Assembly: GCA_934045075.1 (NCBI GenBank)
Contig: OW203724.1
Location: 22,287,721 to 22,351,720, forward strand
DNA length: 64,000 nt
Direction of reading: 5' to 3'
Origin: Yponomeuta sedellus
Lineage: Eukaryota; Arthropoda; Insecta; Lepidoptera; Yponomeutidae
Shown here: piece by piece, positions 1-10,563 of the stretch
Layout: every line of letters starts with the position of its first letter
Position numbering within the stretch: position 1 is the first letter of the stretch
Program-made: the position numbers and the translations under genes
Notes under the pieces: model-generated
Told to the model about the DNA's origin: nothing
Database searches by the model: none
The model's input: the letters and a program-made list of their open reading frames with translations, nothing else

Positions 1-92
1 TTTTATGCCACACCTGGCAATAAAGTAGCTTTTTCCGCACGCTGCGCGTACGGAACAAGCCGCTTTCTGGTCAAGTGTGGACATAAAAAGAT
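1..92. repeat. Small imperfect foldback repeat at window edge
   Basis: The first ~42 bases are an imperfect reverse complement of bases ~50-92 (both ends read TTTTATG..CACAC), with a short GC-rich centre. It looks like a small palindromic repeat or one end of a MITE cut by the window edge. No coding potential is seen. Confidence 0.4.
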
Positions 93-742
93 GTACACAA
101 CACGGGAGGTAATGAAGAAAGCTCTCGATCGCATATTTACGTCCTTCGCTTACAGCTCGGGCCGCAAACTTCTGCGATCTCGGCCTTTCTTTGTATTACC
201 ACCCTAGTTGTGTAATGTACTATTACCTACTTATACGAATTGGAATTTACAATACCTAAGTACCGTTAAGTATGTATGACTACTACGTCATAGACAATAA
301 ATTATCGATAGATTTTTATCATGTGTGCCCCCATCCGTAATTGAGTAGAATTCAAATTTTGACAGAAACTTCTAGAGAATGTACACTTTCTTCGAAGAAA
401 ATTTAACTTTATTAACCAGTAAATAAAGGTGGTTTCACTTTCTCATTTTCGGATTGGTTTCCGTGTTCATGTCAATACAAATTTAATTAAAAATACAATG
501 AAATACATCTTACAGATGAAATGTTACAGCATGATCGGTATATTTTGGTCCCCAACTTTTATTTTTGCTCTCTAACACAGCATAACATGGCATTTTAGTC
601 AAGTTTTCACAATTTTTTCTTTACTAGAAGCGCACGGCAACTGAAGTCAACAAAACTGTCACCGACTACGCATAGGCAATACATTGCTAATGTGAGGCAT
701 GCGGGCACCGCCCACTTACGACTTCTACTCTTTTTTTATGTT
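93..742. other. AT-rich non-coding stretch
   Basis: No open frame with recognisable protein similarity and no clear repeat structure was seen here. The only ORF overlapping its end (687-953 minus) is the complement of a SINE fragment. Confidence 0.4.
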
Positions 743-888
743 CTGTGACGTCTGACAGTAAGGCCCGCCACTGTCTTACAATCCTCCACCAACCCGGACG
801 TGGCGCCCGTAGCGGAGTATGGCCTAACCTTTCTGCGATGCAGGATGAGACTGTGCCCCAGCAGTGGGTACATGCAAGGGTTGATAAT
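743..888 (+). repeat. 5S-like SINE, 3' part (5'-truncated)
   Basis: Plus-strand copy of the dispersed family recognised by the blocks AAGGCCCGCCACTGTCTTAC, CTCCACCAACCCGGAC, GATGCAGGA and CAGCAGTGGG..ACAT. Only the 3' half is present; the 5S-like head is missing. Confidence 0.7.
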
Positions 889-1277
889 GATAACGAAGTA
901 ATTATATTGAGAACTAATAAAAAGTAACTTTCAATATGTATTATATGTGACAATCACTAAAAATAAAAATTTAAGTAAACAACGCAGAACTCAGGGTGAA
1001 ATTAAATAAGTCAATTATTTCCTTGTATGACGCAATAAGCTTACTGTGTGTCATTATGGTTAATTAAAAAATAAATAGTAATCCATAGTTTGGTATGAGA
1101 TTTTATTTAAAGTAAAATAAATATTATGTACCTACTTGCATTTTCTCAATACCTTTCCAATTAAGATACATTCCTAGGAATTGCCTAACCCAAAATACGA
1201 AATTCATATGTATAAAAAAATTACTACGTTTATGCATTACCTACTGTTACCAACATAACACATAGCAAAAAATTCGA

Positions 1278-1615
1278 TATCAACACTTGTACGTCCCCAC
1301 TGCTGGGGCACGGGTCTCTTCCTGCATCGCAGGAAGGTTAGGCTATACTCCACCACGGGGGCCAAGACTGAGTTGGAGGAGGTTTTTAAGACAGTCTCCC
1401 TGTCAGACGTTAGCTGACACGGCTTAAAGCCTGACTGATTGTATGACAGTTGGCACCATCGGCCTAACGTGCCAAGGTGCCTTGCAAAGGACGGAAGCAC
1501 TCGGAAAAATGCCACTAGCGATAATCACGGGCCGGTCGCCCAACCAGCACCTTACCGCGCCAGTTGTTGCTTAACTCAAGTGATTGATTCCAATCACTCG
1601 ATTCGACAAGGCCAC
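1278..1615 (-). repeat. 5S-like SINE, near full length
   Basis: Minus-strand copy. The 3' end (CATACAAG..TTGAT complement) is at the low coordinate and the 5S-like head with GAGTGATTGGAATCAATCAC and TTAAGCAACAACTGGCGCGG is at the high coordinate. The middle is shorter than in other copies. Confidence 0.75.
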
Positions 1616-2034
1616 GAGGGCTTCTTAGCAATAAATTAGAAATTATAATTAACCTAATTAAAGCTTATTACTATATATTTTATGAATTACTATATGCTTA
1701 TTATTAATGAAATGAAATGTTTAATTATTAAACATTTAATTTCATTCATTCCTTAACAATATCTTACGTCTGGGATTTTAAAATCTGACAATAATAATAC
1801 ACACAATTAATACAATTTTAAACATACCCAATGGCAGCAAATACAATTAAAAAAATGTCCAGGTATATCAACATTATTACTAGCTGTAATCGTAATTTAA
1901 TTATAAGTATCATCAAGGGAGCTAAATAAGTGCGGGAAAGAAAAGAAAATGGGTTTTAGTGAAAGTGAAATGGAAGTGTTTCGGTGCATGGATACAGACA
2001 CAGAGTAAGTAAGCCACATACAGAAGATACATAT

Positions 2035-2281
2035 CGACGCCTTGCTGCTAAAACCGACTATCTGCATGAAATGTTGTTATGCACACAATAACAAGTTTCA
2101 GTATAGTTAACGACATCCGAACCTTAAACTCGAGTTTTCTCGAAACAACATTTCATGCAGATAGCCGGTTTTAGCAGTAAGGCAACAAGTTTTAGTATAG
2201 TTAACGACATCCGAACCTTAAACTCGAGTTTTCTCGAAACAACATTTCATGCAGATAGTCGGTTTTAGCAGTAAGGCGTCG
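2035..2281. mobile_element. MITE with ~44-bp TIRs and internal 94-bp tandem duplication
   Basis: The left end begins CGACGCCTTGCTGCTAAAAC and the right end is its near-perfect reverse complement over about 44 bp. ATAT flanks both sides (2031-2034 and 2282-2285), a likely target duplication. Inside, the 94-bp unit 2090-2183 is repeated almost identically at 2184-2277, so the right TIR sequence occurs twice. No coding capacity. Confidence 0.75.
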
Positions 2282-2299
2282 ATATGTACATAGATGTTC

Positions 2300-2637
2300 G
2301 TTATCAACCATTGTATGTCCCTACTGCCGGGGAACGGGTCTCTTCCTGCATCGCAGGAAGGTTAGGCCATACTCCACCACAGGGGCCAAGTCCGGGTTGG
2401 TGGAGGATTGTAAGACAGTGGCGGGCCTTACAGTCAGAAGTTATCAAGCCGCCCATAAGGCCTCTGACAGCCGGCACTAACGGCTTAACGTGCCTTGCGA
2501 AGCACTCGGAAAAACTCAGAAAAACCACTAGCGGTAGTCACGGGACGCTTACCCATCCTGTACCTGACCGCGCCAGTTGTTGCTTAACCAAGTAATTGAT
2601 TCCAATCACTCGGTTCGCCTAGGCCACGAGCGCTTCG
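2300..2637 (-). repeat. 5S-like SINE, near full length
   Basis: Minus-strand copy inserted 15-20 bp beyond the preceding MITE. The head at the high end reads, on the minus strand, CGAAGCGCTCGTGGCCTAGG, then GAGTGATTGGAATCAAT, TTAAGCAACAACTGGCGCGG and a box-C-like GGATGGGT segment. The 3' end lies near 2300. Confidence 0.75.
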
Positions 2638-3270
2638 CACATAGATGTATTTGTGACATTCTTCGTCTTCTTTTTTCACAGCCACCCAATGCTGAGAGTA
2701 GGTCTTTTCTCAATTCATTAAAATTTTAAGATCCTTGATTTTGTTTGCTGTGCGGAGAAATTTAGGAACAACGCTCCAACATTGCTATTGGTTCTGCCCT
2801 GGCAATTCCTTCTCACGTTCAGGTCTTCACGATGTTTTCCTTCACCGTTAGCGACTAATAGACTTATCATTAATTCATTAATTTGTGGTAACTATGAGGG
2901 AAAATGTCGTAATGGAACCTGTGGCATAGTTTGCAGTGTAAAACAGTATTGACACTCTTTTTCTTGTGTGTATTATTTACAGATTCTATTTATTTATTAT
3001 AGATCTATTTGAGTGGACATTATGGTCAGCTAACCATTCTTAAATTTTAACATTAGTCGCAATATTTGCACGAACACAAATACAGGAAAATACTAAACAA
3101 TAAATTGAATACACGTGTATGACACTTCGACTACAACAATAGCCCTTCTGTTCAAAGAGATCCTTACTCTTTGTCAGATGCAACAGTTTACCACAAAGCA
3201 TTTGTGGATTGTGATTTAACTTGGCATTAAAAGACTTTACTGTACTATCTTTTATTCATACTCAACTAAA
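2638..3270. other. Non-coding stretch with LINE 3'-end-like debris
   Basis: Around 2815-2880 there is a segment (CACGATGTTTTCCTTCAC) seen again near 58960 and 59170, a dispersed lepidopteran repeat. The remainder is AT-rich with no recognised feature. Confidence 0.35.
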
Positions 3271-3376
3271 ACAATGAATATTGTTTTTCAAAGCGCTTTG
3301 TTCGTCATCTTAGCATGTCGTTGGCAAAAGTTTAATTTTAAAGTCTTTACTAACCAGTTGCGGCAATTATTTGTTA

Positions 3377-3590
3377 CTATGTATTATGCAGGTTTTAAGT
3401 TGCTAGAAGAGCTTAACCAGATGCTGACCGGCCTAGATTCAGCCTCGCGACGTATCGGTCTTGGCATGAATTTGGATAAAACCAAAGTAATGATCAATGG
3501 CCACATTGATCCGGGACCGGTCGTCGTACATGGTCACCTTCATGGAGGGTTATGTCCAGCAGTGGACTACATAATATAGCCTGAAGAAGA
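3377..3590 (+). pseudogene. LINE reverse transcriptase fragment
   Basis: A plus-strand frame reads LDSASRRIGLGMNLDKTKVM, which matches the region after the FADD motif in insect non-LTR reverse transcriptases (SRRIGL-MN-DKTKVM). The 3' segment GGTTATGTCCAGCAGTGGAC is the typical 3' tail of these LINEs and recurs at 16735, 17225 and 59970. The ends are truncated, so this is a dead fragment. Confidence 0.6.
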
Positions 3591-3728
3591 TGTTTTATGC
3601 ATACATATCTGTATACTATAATGGCGCGTACGTAGGTACGTTTTACATAATACATAATATAGCCTGAAGAAGATGTTTTATGCATACATATCTGTATACT
3701 ATAATGGCGCGTACGTAGGTACGTTTTA
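3571..3728. repeat. 83-bp tandem duplication
   Basis: ATAATATAGCCTGAAGAAGA starts at 3571 and again at 3654. The two units are identical through the ACGTTTTA end and stop 8 bp before the mariner-type end at 3737. Probably a recent local duplication of the LINE 3' flank. Confidence 0.8.
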
Positions 3729-3736
3729 TAATATTA

Positions 3737-4038
3737 GGGGTTAAAGTATGGAATTGCCGTTTTATTGCAATAGGTTCTTTGAATTGACATAGGTAGAATC
3801 TTTATGGTTTGAGGTTTTCAAATGAAACTTTTTTCAAATGGTTTCTATGATGTTCTTTTTTTAAAAAATGTGAAACATTTGAATATCGACTTTCAATTGT
3901 TTTTGTTATTCAATTTAGACAAGAAAGATGGATACTGCGAAAATTCAAGTGATTTTTGAATACGAGTTCCGACGCGGAACTAACGTGGCAGAAACAGCCC
4001 GTAATATCAATGCTGCGTTTGAAGAGGGGTCTACTAAT
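3737..4038 (+). pseudogene. Mariner-type 5' end and transposase N-terminus
   Basis: After a TA at 3735-3736 the sequence begins GGGGTTAAAGTATGGAATTG, a mariner-like terminus. About 190 bp later ATG (3928) opens a frame with FEYEFRRGTNVAETARNIN, the first helix-turn-helix of mariner transposases (HTH_48). The frame then runs into unrelated sequence. The same ~270 bp occurs inverted at 10564-10835. Confidence 0.7.
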
Positions 4039-4064
4039 GCCGTTAAACCATGCTGCTTATTCCT

Positions 4065-4158
4065 GGTTAGTTTGACTAGGATCGGCTTCCACTATCTCTC
4101 TTAATTCATCGTTATTCACCTGTGTGGGCGGTCTTCCTCGTGGCTCGTTCTTCGCTCC
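4065..4158 (-). pseudogene. Inverted mariner transposase fragment (second HTH linker)
   Basis: On the minus strand the segment reads EPRGRPPTQVNNDELREIV followed by EADPSQTNQ. This matches the GRP linker and the start of the second HTH of mariner transposases. It lies head to head with the N-terminal fragment just to its left, so this end is a rearranged mariner. Confidence 0.6.
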
Positions 4159-4184
4159 GGACCATTAGATACAAGTTTTTTATA

Positions 4185-4330
4185 GATCCAAGTTCATTAT
4201 TGATCCAATTCCCATTTCACCCAATATGCGTTTCAACCAATTCCCATTTTACACGATTCCCATTTCACACAATTACTTTTTTATAAAATTTCCATTTCAC
4301 GTAAGTCCCGTTTTCATCCAATGTTCTTTT
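4185..4330. repeat. MULE left subterminal repeats
   Basis: Short repeats of AATTCCCATTTCAC recur about every 25-30 bp. A related set (complementary sense, GAAATGGGAA/GATGAAATGG) occurs at 10400-10560 on the far side of the MULE. This is typical of subterminal transposase-binding repeats of Mutator-like elements. Exact element ends are uncertain. Confidence 0.5.
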
Positions 4331-4465
4331 TGAAAAAAAAAACCTCTTTGCTGCTTTATTAATATTGACGTGCCTGATTTGACATTGTCAAGAAGAAAAC
4401 TATTTAAATCGTGTTGAATGATAGAGTGTTTGCGTCCCAAAAAACCAAAAGTCAGTTCAAATAAA

Positions 4466-5219
4466 ATGGAGTTCAAATTCGTCAAAACGAAAAGAAACCG
4501 AGATTCGATATTAAAAGATCCGTACCGGTTCAATTTGGTTCAAAAATAAGTCCGGCTCGACAATATGGGTGTGTATAGAAGAAGACTGCGGTGCATCCAT
4601 AACACTAGATGTTACGAGGACGAAAAATATTACGTGAAAATAAAAGTCACTGCTGCATAACTCCCGAAGATTCATGCGAAAATAAAATAAAATGCTAATT
4701 GAACAATGCAAGAAAGATGTCTGCGAAAATTTCAATCCAGTACAACAAATATTTGAAAAAGTCTTCGAAAATGTTTAATGTGCCCAACACAAGCCGTCAT
4801 TTGAGTCGTACAAAAGCATGCTGTACAGAGAGAGAAAAAGGTTTTTGGAATGTGACTTAAAATTTAATAGTCTTTCTGATGTACGCATACCTCATGTGCT
4901 TGGCAAAAAGTTTGTTTTATTAGACGATGGAGATGAGGAGAAAATTTTAGTTTTTGCAACAAAATTTGCCAGAAAACAAATTACTGGCGCAACCCGTGAT
5001 TATTTTGCAGATGGTACATTTAAATGTGTACCAGCACCATTCTTGCAAATGTACACCATACATATCGATTGTGGTTCAACCAAAAAGGCAACACACATAC
5101 AACCCGTGATATTCGTACTGTTTCCCAACAAATCGCAAGCTACGTACACTCGACTATTTTCTCTTTTAAAAGAGCGTTTAAATATAGACATGAGCTCTTT
5201 TAAAGCGGATTATGAATTA
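4466..5219 (+). pseudogene. MULE transposase, N-terminal part (FLYWCH + MULE domain)
   Basis: This is the first half of a Mutator-like transposase. A degraded FLYWCH-type zinc-finger region (W-C-x4-C spacing) is readable in shifting frames from about 4466. From 4818 a clean frame carries the MULE domain with the catalytic-Asp motif YFADGTFK and the segment LFPNKSQATYTRLFSLLKER. The frame stops at 5219, where a mariner has inserted at a TA; the coding sequence resumes in phase at 9290 (AALNAVKGVFPNAK). Upstream stops and frameshifts show it was already decaying. Dead copy. Confidence 0.75.
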
Positions 5220-5814
5220 CGAGGGGCGGCTGAAAAATTTTGAGAGAAAATTCTAAGGCCGGTATTACAGAACGTTGCTCAAGCACAGATTGATCTCAGA
5301 TCACCCAATCATTACTTGAGCGCTGAATCGATGCTCAAGCACTCCCTTTATTTTCAAACAGTTCTTGAGTAGAGATCAGCCAATCACTGCTTAAGTAGAG
5401 ATTCAGAACTGCAATCAGATTGTCTATGATCAAAGTTTGTTTTCTATGACAAGAAAAATACAAGTGTTGATTTTTATTCCGTTTTACGCATGTTACAAAA
5501 ACGTGACAATAAAACTTAGTAAATTATGTCAAATATACAGAGGAAACTAAAATAATGTTTATGTATTCGTAAATAAACTGTTCAAAGTTTCTTTATTTAG
5601 ATATTAGTTTGTAATGAACCGTATATTTAAAGGAAGCAAAACGTTCACGCTTCTGGTTTATTTATTCGCTTTGAGTACAGAACGGAACGTAACAAATGTC
5701 GATAAAATAATTCTCTTGACGTCTGTCTATTTAGGTTTAATAAATTACTAATATCTGTACATAGTCGGTGTGGTTTAATTTGAACATTAATCGCTGTTTT
5801 GAAACAAGATGTAA

Positions 5815-7050
5815 CAAGGAACTTCACCATAGTGGAAAGAATCCTCCTTGTGGAACATAAAAAGTCAACTTCACTGCAGTGGAGAGGGTCCTCCTCGTAA
5901 AAGACAAAACTCAACTTCATCGCGGTGGAGAGGAACCTGCTCATGGAACATAAAACTTCAACTTCACCGCAGTGCAAAGGAACCTGCTCGTTGGACATAA
6001 AACTTCAACTTCACCGCAGCGGAGAGGAACCTGCTTGTTGAACATAAAACTTCAACTTCACCGCAGTAGAGAGGAACCTGCTCATTGAACATAAAACTTC
6101 AACTTCACTGCAGTGAAGAGGAACCTGCTCATTGGACATAAAACTTCAACTTCACCGCAGCAGACAGGAACCTGCTTGTTGAACATAAAACTTCAACTTC
6201 ACCGCAGTAGAGAGGAACCTGCTCATTGAACATAAAACTTCAACTTCACTGCAGTGAAGAAGAACCTGCTCGTTGGACATAAAACTTCAACTTCACCGCA
6301 GCGGAGGGGAACCTGCTTGTTGAACAAAAAACTTCAACTTCACCGCAGTATTGAGGAACCTGCTCATTGAACATAAAATCAACTTCACTGCAGTGAAGAG
6401 GAACCTGCTCGTTGAACATAAAACTTGAACTTCACCGCAGTGGAGAGGAACCTGCTTGTTGAACATAAAACTTCAACCTCACCGCAGTGGAGAGGAACCT
6501 GCTCATTGAACATAAAACTTCAACTTCACTGCAGTGAAGAGGAACCTGCTCATTGGACATAAAACTTCAACTTCACCGCAGCAGACAGGAACCTGCTTGT
6601 TGAACATAAAACTTCAACTTCACCGCAGTAGAGAGGAACCTGCTCATTGAACATAAAACTTCAACTTCACTGCAGTGAAGAAGAACCTGCTCGTTGGACA
6701 TAAAACTTCAACTTCACCGCAGCGGAGGGGAACCTGCTTGTTGAACAAAAAACTTCAACTTCACCGCAGTATTGAGGAACCTGCTCATTGAACATAAAAT
6801 CAACTTCACTGCAGTGAAGAGGAACCTGCTCGTTGAACATAAAACTTGAACTTCACCGCAGTGGAGAGGAACCTGCTTGTTGAACATAAAACTTCAACCT
6901 CACCGCAGTGGAGAGGAACCTGCTCGGTAAACATAAAACTTCAACCTCATCGCAGTGGAGAGGAACCTGCTCGTTGAACACAAAACTTCAACTTCACCAC
7001 AGTGGAGAGGATCCTCCTCGAGGAAGATAAAAAGTCAACTTCAACACAGC
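5815..7050. repeat. ~47-bp tandem satellite, about 26 units
   Basis: The unit contains AGGAACCTGCTNGTTGAACA, TAAAACTTCAACTTCACCGC and AGTGGAG and repeats every ~47 bp. A higher-order copy is visible: the block starting near 6111 recurs with the same variants at 6532, a 421-bp period (nine units). The period is not a multiple of three and the frames are broken, so it is not coding. Confidence 0.9.
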
Positions 7051-7144
7051 AGATTTATAGAATATGTTTCAATTATGTTACAAATTTATGAGCAATAAAA
7101 AAGCTGAGATTGTTTTACTGATTATTTATTTATTCCTCTTTGTG

Positions 7145-7330
7145 AATGTCTTGTTGGCCTTGCCGCTAAGGCGCTTGGTTACCAAGACCGAGCTTGTGAG
7201 TTCGATTCCCACTCTGGGCCTATATATTTGTACAAGTGACCACAGTCTCGGTGTACTTTCATGTTTGTGACGTTCTTTCCTGGTTATCAAAGTACAGGAT
7301 ATCCTAGTTTGGGACCAGGTGAAGTGATTG
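7145..7330 (+). repeat. tRNA-derived SINE
   Basis: TTGCCGCTAAGGCGCTTGG (A-box-like) and GAGTTCGATTCCCAC (B box) form a tRNA-like head. The body then carries the CTAGTTTGGGACCAG block seen in other SINEs here (37580, 57860). Confidence 0.6.
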
Positions 7331-7337
7331 TGTTCGT

Positions 7338-7600
7338 CATCAACCCTTGTATGTCCCCACTGCTGGGGCACGGGTCTCTTCCTGCATCGCAAGAAGGTTA
7401 AGCCATACTCTACCACGGGGGCCAAGTCCGGGTTGGTGGAGGATTGTAAGACAGTAGCGGGTCTTACAGTCAGAAGTTATCAAGCCGCCCATAAGGCCTT
7501 TGACATGGCTTAACGACTGCCATTATATGACAGCCGGCACCAACGGCTTAACGTACCTTGCGAAGCACGGAAGGGCTCGCGAAGTGATTGTGTTGCGTGA
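7338..7600 (-). repeat. 5S-like SINE, head truncated
   Basis: Minus-strand copy of the dispersed family directly following the tRNA-type SINE. It carries the 3' half and middle (GACAGCCGGCACCAACGGCT), but the 5S-like head is missing after about 7590. Confidence 0.7.
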
Positions 7601-7619
7601 AATTTATTCAATGAAACCA

Positions 7620-8030
7620 CCCCAATATTAATGCAATTGTTTTTGCACATAATGATACTTATTAGAATCCATGCAGTAGGGGTCTTCAGCGTCCCTTAAA
7701 TGCCTAAGGGGCTGCTGCTATCATTAACTATTTCGTCATAGTAATCAAGGTTTTCGAATATATGAATTTTGCAATAAACATTCCAAATTGACAACTTTAA
7801 TAACTGGCCGATCGACTCTCAAGCGTGGTTCCGACCACACTTGAGCAAATACAGATTTGATCTTTACTTATGTAGAGATTGCTACCCAAGTATCGTTCTC
7901 GAATTAGCTATTACTCAGTTGAGTCGCGCTCGATGAATCTTGACTCAAGTAACGTTCTAAAATTAAATCCATACTCAAAACTAGTCTTAAGTAGAGATCG
8001 GCGCTTGAGTACGCTTCTGTAATACTGGCC
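7620..8030. other. Right arm of the Harbinger-like element, non-coding
   Basis: AT-rich with no ORF. The last ~150 bp repeat ACTCAAG/CTTGAGT motifs resembling those in the left arm (5270-5420), i.e. subterminal repeats of the element. Confidence 0.5.
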
Positions 8031-8151
8031 TAAGAATCACTAATGACTCGCAATGTGCATCACTAATTGCGCGTATTCTAAGTAGTATAAATACCAAGTT
8101 TCATGTCATTATCATCATTACGCTTCTAGTAATTGAACATTAAACAACACC

Positions 8152-9261
8152 ATGTCTGAGTAATCCGCGCTTTGCACGAAATTGGAGTACAGAGCTGTCA
8201 TAAAATTCGTCACCAAGAAGAACAAAACGCCGACAAAAATATTTGAAGAAATGTCTGCAGTTTATGGGGATTCTGCACCTTCATTTGCCACCGTAAAACG
8301 TTGGACACGTGAATTCAAACACGGCAGGGAGTCGCTCGAAGATGATCCCAGGTCAGGACGTCCAAACACCGCCGTTACCGAAGAAAATATTGAAAAAGTG
8401 AAAAACCTTGTTCTCGAAGATCGGCGAATCAAGATGTGGCAGATAGCTGAATCCATAGTCATCAGCAAGGAGCGAATTGGTGACATTTTGCACAATCATT
8501 TGCACATGAAAAAGGTGTGCGCGCGATGGGTGCCAAAAATGCTCGCGCCACTGGACAGGCAGCGTCGAGTCACAACTTCGAAGGAGTTTTTGGACATCTG
8601 TGGCGATAATCCTGACGATGTTTTTTCTCGCCTCGTCACTGTCGATGAAACATGGATCCGGCAGTACGATCCGGAGTCAAAACAAGAGTCAATGCAATGG
8701 ATAGCAAAGGGAGAAAAGCCGCCACGGAAATTCAAAGTGGAAAGATCGGCGTCCAAGCTCATGGCCACTGTTTTTTGGGATTGCGAAGGAATTTTGTTCA
8801 TCGACTACCTTCCCAAAAATACTACAATGAACGGAGACTATTACGCCGTATTGTTGACAAAAGTCCGTCAAGTGGTTGTCGAGAAAAGGAGAGGCAAACT
8901 GGCGAAAGGAGTCCTGTTTTTGCAGGACAATGCGCCCGTGCACACTGCCCGAGTTGCGAGACGTGCCCTCGCCGAAACAGGATTTGAAGAAATCAACCAC
9001 CCACCCTACAGTCCAGACCTGGCTCCTAGTGATTATTTCCTTTTTTCAAATTTGAAAAAGGACCTCCGAGGACGAAGATTTTCCAGTGACGAAGAAATGA
9101 AGGCGGCCGTAAACGAGCATTTTGAAGGCAAAGACGGCGAATATTTTTTTACCGGGTTAAAAGCTCTTTTAAACAAATGTAAGAAGTGTATTGAAATAGA
9201 GGGAGATTACATTGAAAAATATTTTTTTTATAAATTTCTATCAGCATTTTTAATACCTTAA
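8152..9261 (+). pseudogene. Mariner transposase with stop at codon 4
   Basis: DD34D mariner transposase, which would cut and paste the element by binding its TIRs. The natural start is ATG at 8152 (CACCATG), but codon 4 is TAA (8161-8163). The same frame is then open to 9261 (about 365 codons). It has the N-terminal HTH with the GRP linker (DDPRSGRP), the first Asp in VDETW, the second in LQDNAPVHT and the third in YSPDLAPSDY, with 34 residues between the last two, so the catalytic core is intact. One point change (CAA to TAA would do it) appears to be the main lesion. A non-AUG start downstream (TTG at 8182) cannot be excluded. Confidence 0.85.
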
Positions 9262-9289
9262 GCTCAAAACTTTTCAGCCGCCCCTCGTA

Positions 9290-9802
9290 GCTGCCCTAAA
9301 TGCCGTCAAAGGCGTTTTCCCTAACGCTAAGATTTCTGGCTGCTACCACCACTATAATGACGCCATTTGGCGAAAAGCAAGAGAACTACAGATTACTGAA
9401 TGTCAGTCCGGCAAAAGGCTGACTAGGTTGTGCGCCTCATTACCTCTGCTGCCAGCCAATGTTATTGGAGATAACTGGCAAAAAAATACTGAAAATATAG
9501 AAGACGATAATGACTTCAGTGCATTCATGTCATACGTTACAAAGCAGTGGATGAATTCCCTGACAGCTGAGGTCATTAGTGTAGCTTTCGAACGACATCG
9601 TACCACAAATGCATTGGAAGGTTGGCACCGTCGCATAAATGCGAGAATTCCCCGGAAGCCAAATTTTCATTTGTTCTTAAACAAACTGCGTAAAGAGGCT
9701 AATCATGCTGACGCTAAAACAAAACGTAGCTTATTATTGGGCCGAAGAAAAATAGAAAAAAGTGTGATATGGAGTTCGATCGAAACTATAAATTCATACT
9801 AA
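9290..9802 (+). pseudogene. MULE transposase, C-terminal part
   Basis: Continues in phase the MULE transposase interrupted at 5219. It contains GCYHHYNDAIWRKA, typical of the MULE core after the second catalytic Asp, and RTTNALEGWHRRIN, the conserved NxxEGWHR block near the C-terminus. It ends at TAA 9800-9802. The halves match without loss of sequence when the TA-flanked mariner is ignored. Confidence 0.8.
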
Positions 9803-9889
9803 AAAGTCGGAAGCACTACAAAAGATAGTGTATCTAAGACAGCCTGTTGCTTAAACAAACCAAAGTTTAAAGTTATGTTTAAGTGAAGG

Positions 9890-10095
9890 ACTTTATCCTG
9901 AAGTACCTGGATGACCGAGCTTTGCTCGGTATTTTTTTTTTGTTGACGTTTTCTAAGAATGAAAACTAGCTAGATCGATTTATCGCCCGCGAAACCCCCT
10001 GCATACTAAATTTCATGAAAATCGTTGGAGCCATTTCCGAGATTCAGATTATATATACAAGAATTGCTCGCTTAAAGGTATTAGATAGATAAGTT
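9890..10095 (+). repeat. RTE/SINE-like 3' repeat
   Basis: Contains ATTTCATGAAAATCGTTGGA..CCGAGATTC and a terminal TATATATACAAGAATTGCTC, the signature of RTE-derived repeats common in insects. A related segment is at 58430-58520. Confidence 0.5.
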
Positions 10096-10399
10096 GAAAT
10101 ACCTGTGGTGGTACCTAAGTTTACTTATATTTTAACAATAAATGTGTATACCTATTTCTTTCGTTTCATTCATACTATAGTATTCATAGTAGTTTCAGAT
10201 TGGCAAAAAGAAAAACTTAATGCTTATTTGGTGACGTCACCTATCCTATGTCACTCTCATTGTCAAGACGAATCTAAAGACATCTCAAACCAACAAAGCC
10301 GTTTGGCCTCTACGTCGTCGTCATAAAGAAACATAGCCACATACATACATACGCGCGAAAAGCATAACCCTCCTTTGTTTCACAGTCGGGTAAAAACCT

Positions 10400-10563
10400 T
10401 GCCGTATAGGGGATTTGGGTAAAACTGCACTTTGATGAAATGGCATTAGTATGTAACGAAAATTTGCTGAATCGGAATTTGGTTAAAACTGCACTTTGAT
10501 GAAATGGGAAAAGAATGAAACGGCCTTAGGATGTAAATAAAATTGTATGTAATGACCCAGACC
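10400..10563. repeat. MULE right subterminal repeats
   Basis: AACTGCACTTTGATGAAATGG occurs twice (near 10425 and 10485), with further GAAATGGG/GAAACGGCC motifs. They are counterparts of the left-end repeats at 4185-4330 and support a MULE spanning roughly 4.2-10.56 kb. Confidence 0.5.

Larger units (their letters stand above)
5257..8030. mobile_element. Harbinger-like non-autonomous element inside the mariner
   Basis: The left end GGCCGGTATTACAGAAC and the right end (reverse complement GGCCAGTATTACAGAAG) are imperfect TIRs. TAA flanks both sides (5254-5256 and 8031-8033). A 3-bp TWA duplication is the mark of PIF/Harbinger. No transposase is present. The body holds a 47-bp satellite array, a tRNA-like SINE and a 5S-like SINE. 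Superfamily assignment rests on TSD and TIR form only. Confidence 0.7.
5220..9287. mobile_element. Mariner (Tc1/mariner) inserted in the MULE, itself interrupted
   Basis: The left TIR starts CGAGGGGCGGCTGAAAA; the right end is its reverse complement with one mismatch in 25. TA is present on both sides (5218-5219, 9288-9289), the mariner target duplication. Removing the inner TAA-flanked element 5257-8030 leaves about 1.29 kb, the usual mariner length, containing one transposase gene (8152-9261). Confidence 0.9.

Noticed and set aside
5645..5998. 117-codon minus-strand ORF with LSTAMKLSF-like repeats
   Set aside because: Runs through satellite units; period is not a multiple of three and the frame collapses further on.
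5815..7050. Regular ~47-bp repeats resembling a CRISPR array
   Set aside because: Units are contiguous with no unique spacers, the host is eukaryotic and the array lies in a DNA transposon.
7126..7513. ORFs near the tRNA-type and 5S-like SINEs
   Set aside because: Translations of SINE sequence seen in other copies with different lesions.
8262..9000. Four shadow ORFs on both strands over the mariner gene
   Set aside because: The transposase frame alone has the HTH and DD34D motifs; the others are by-products.
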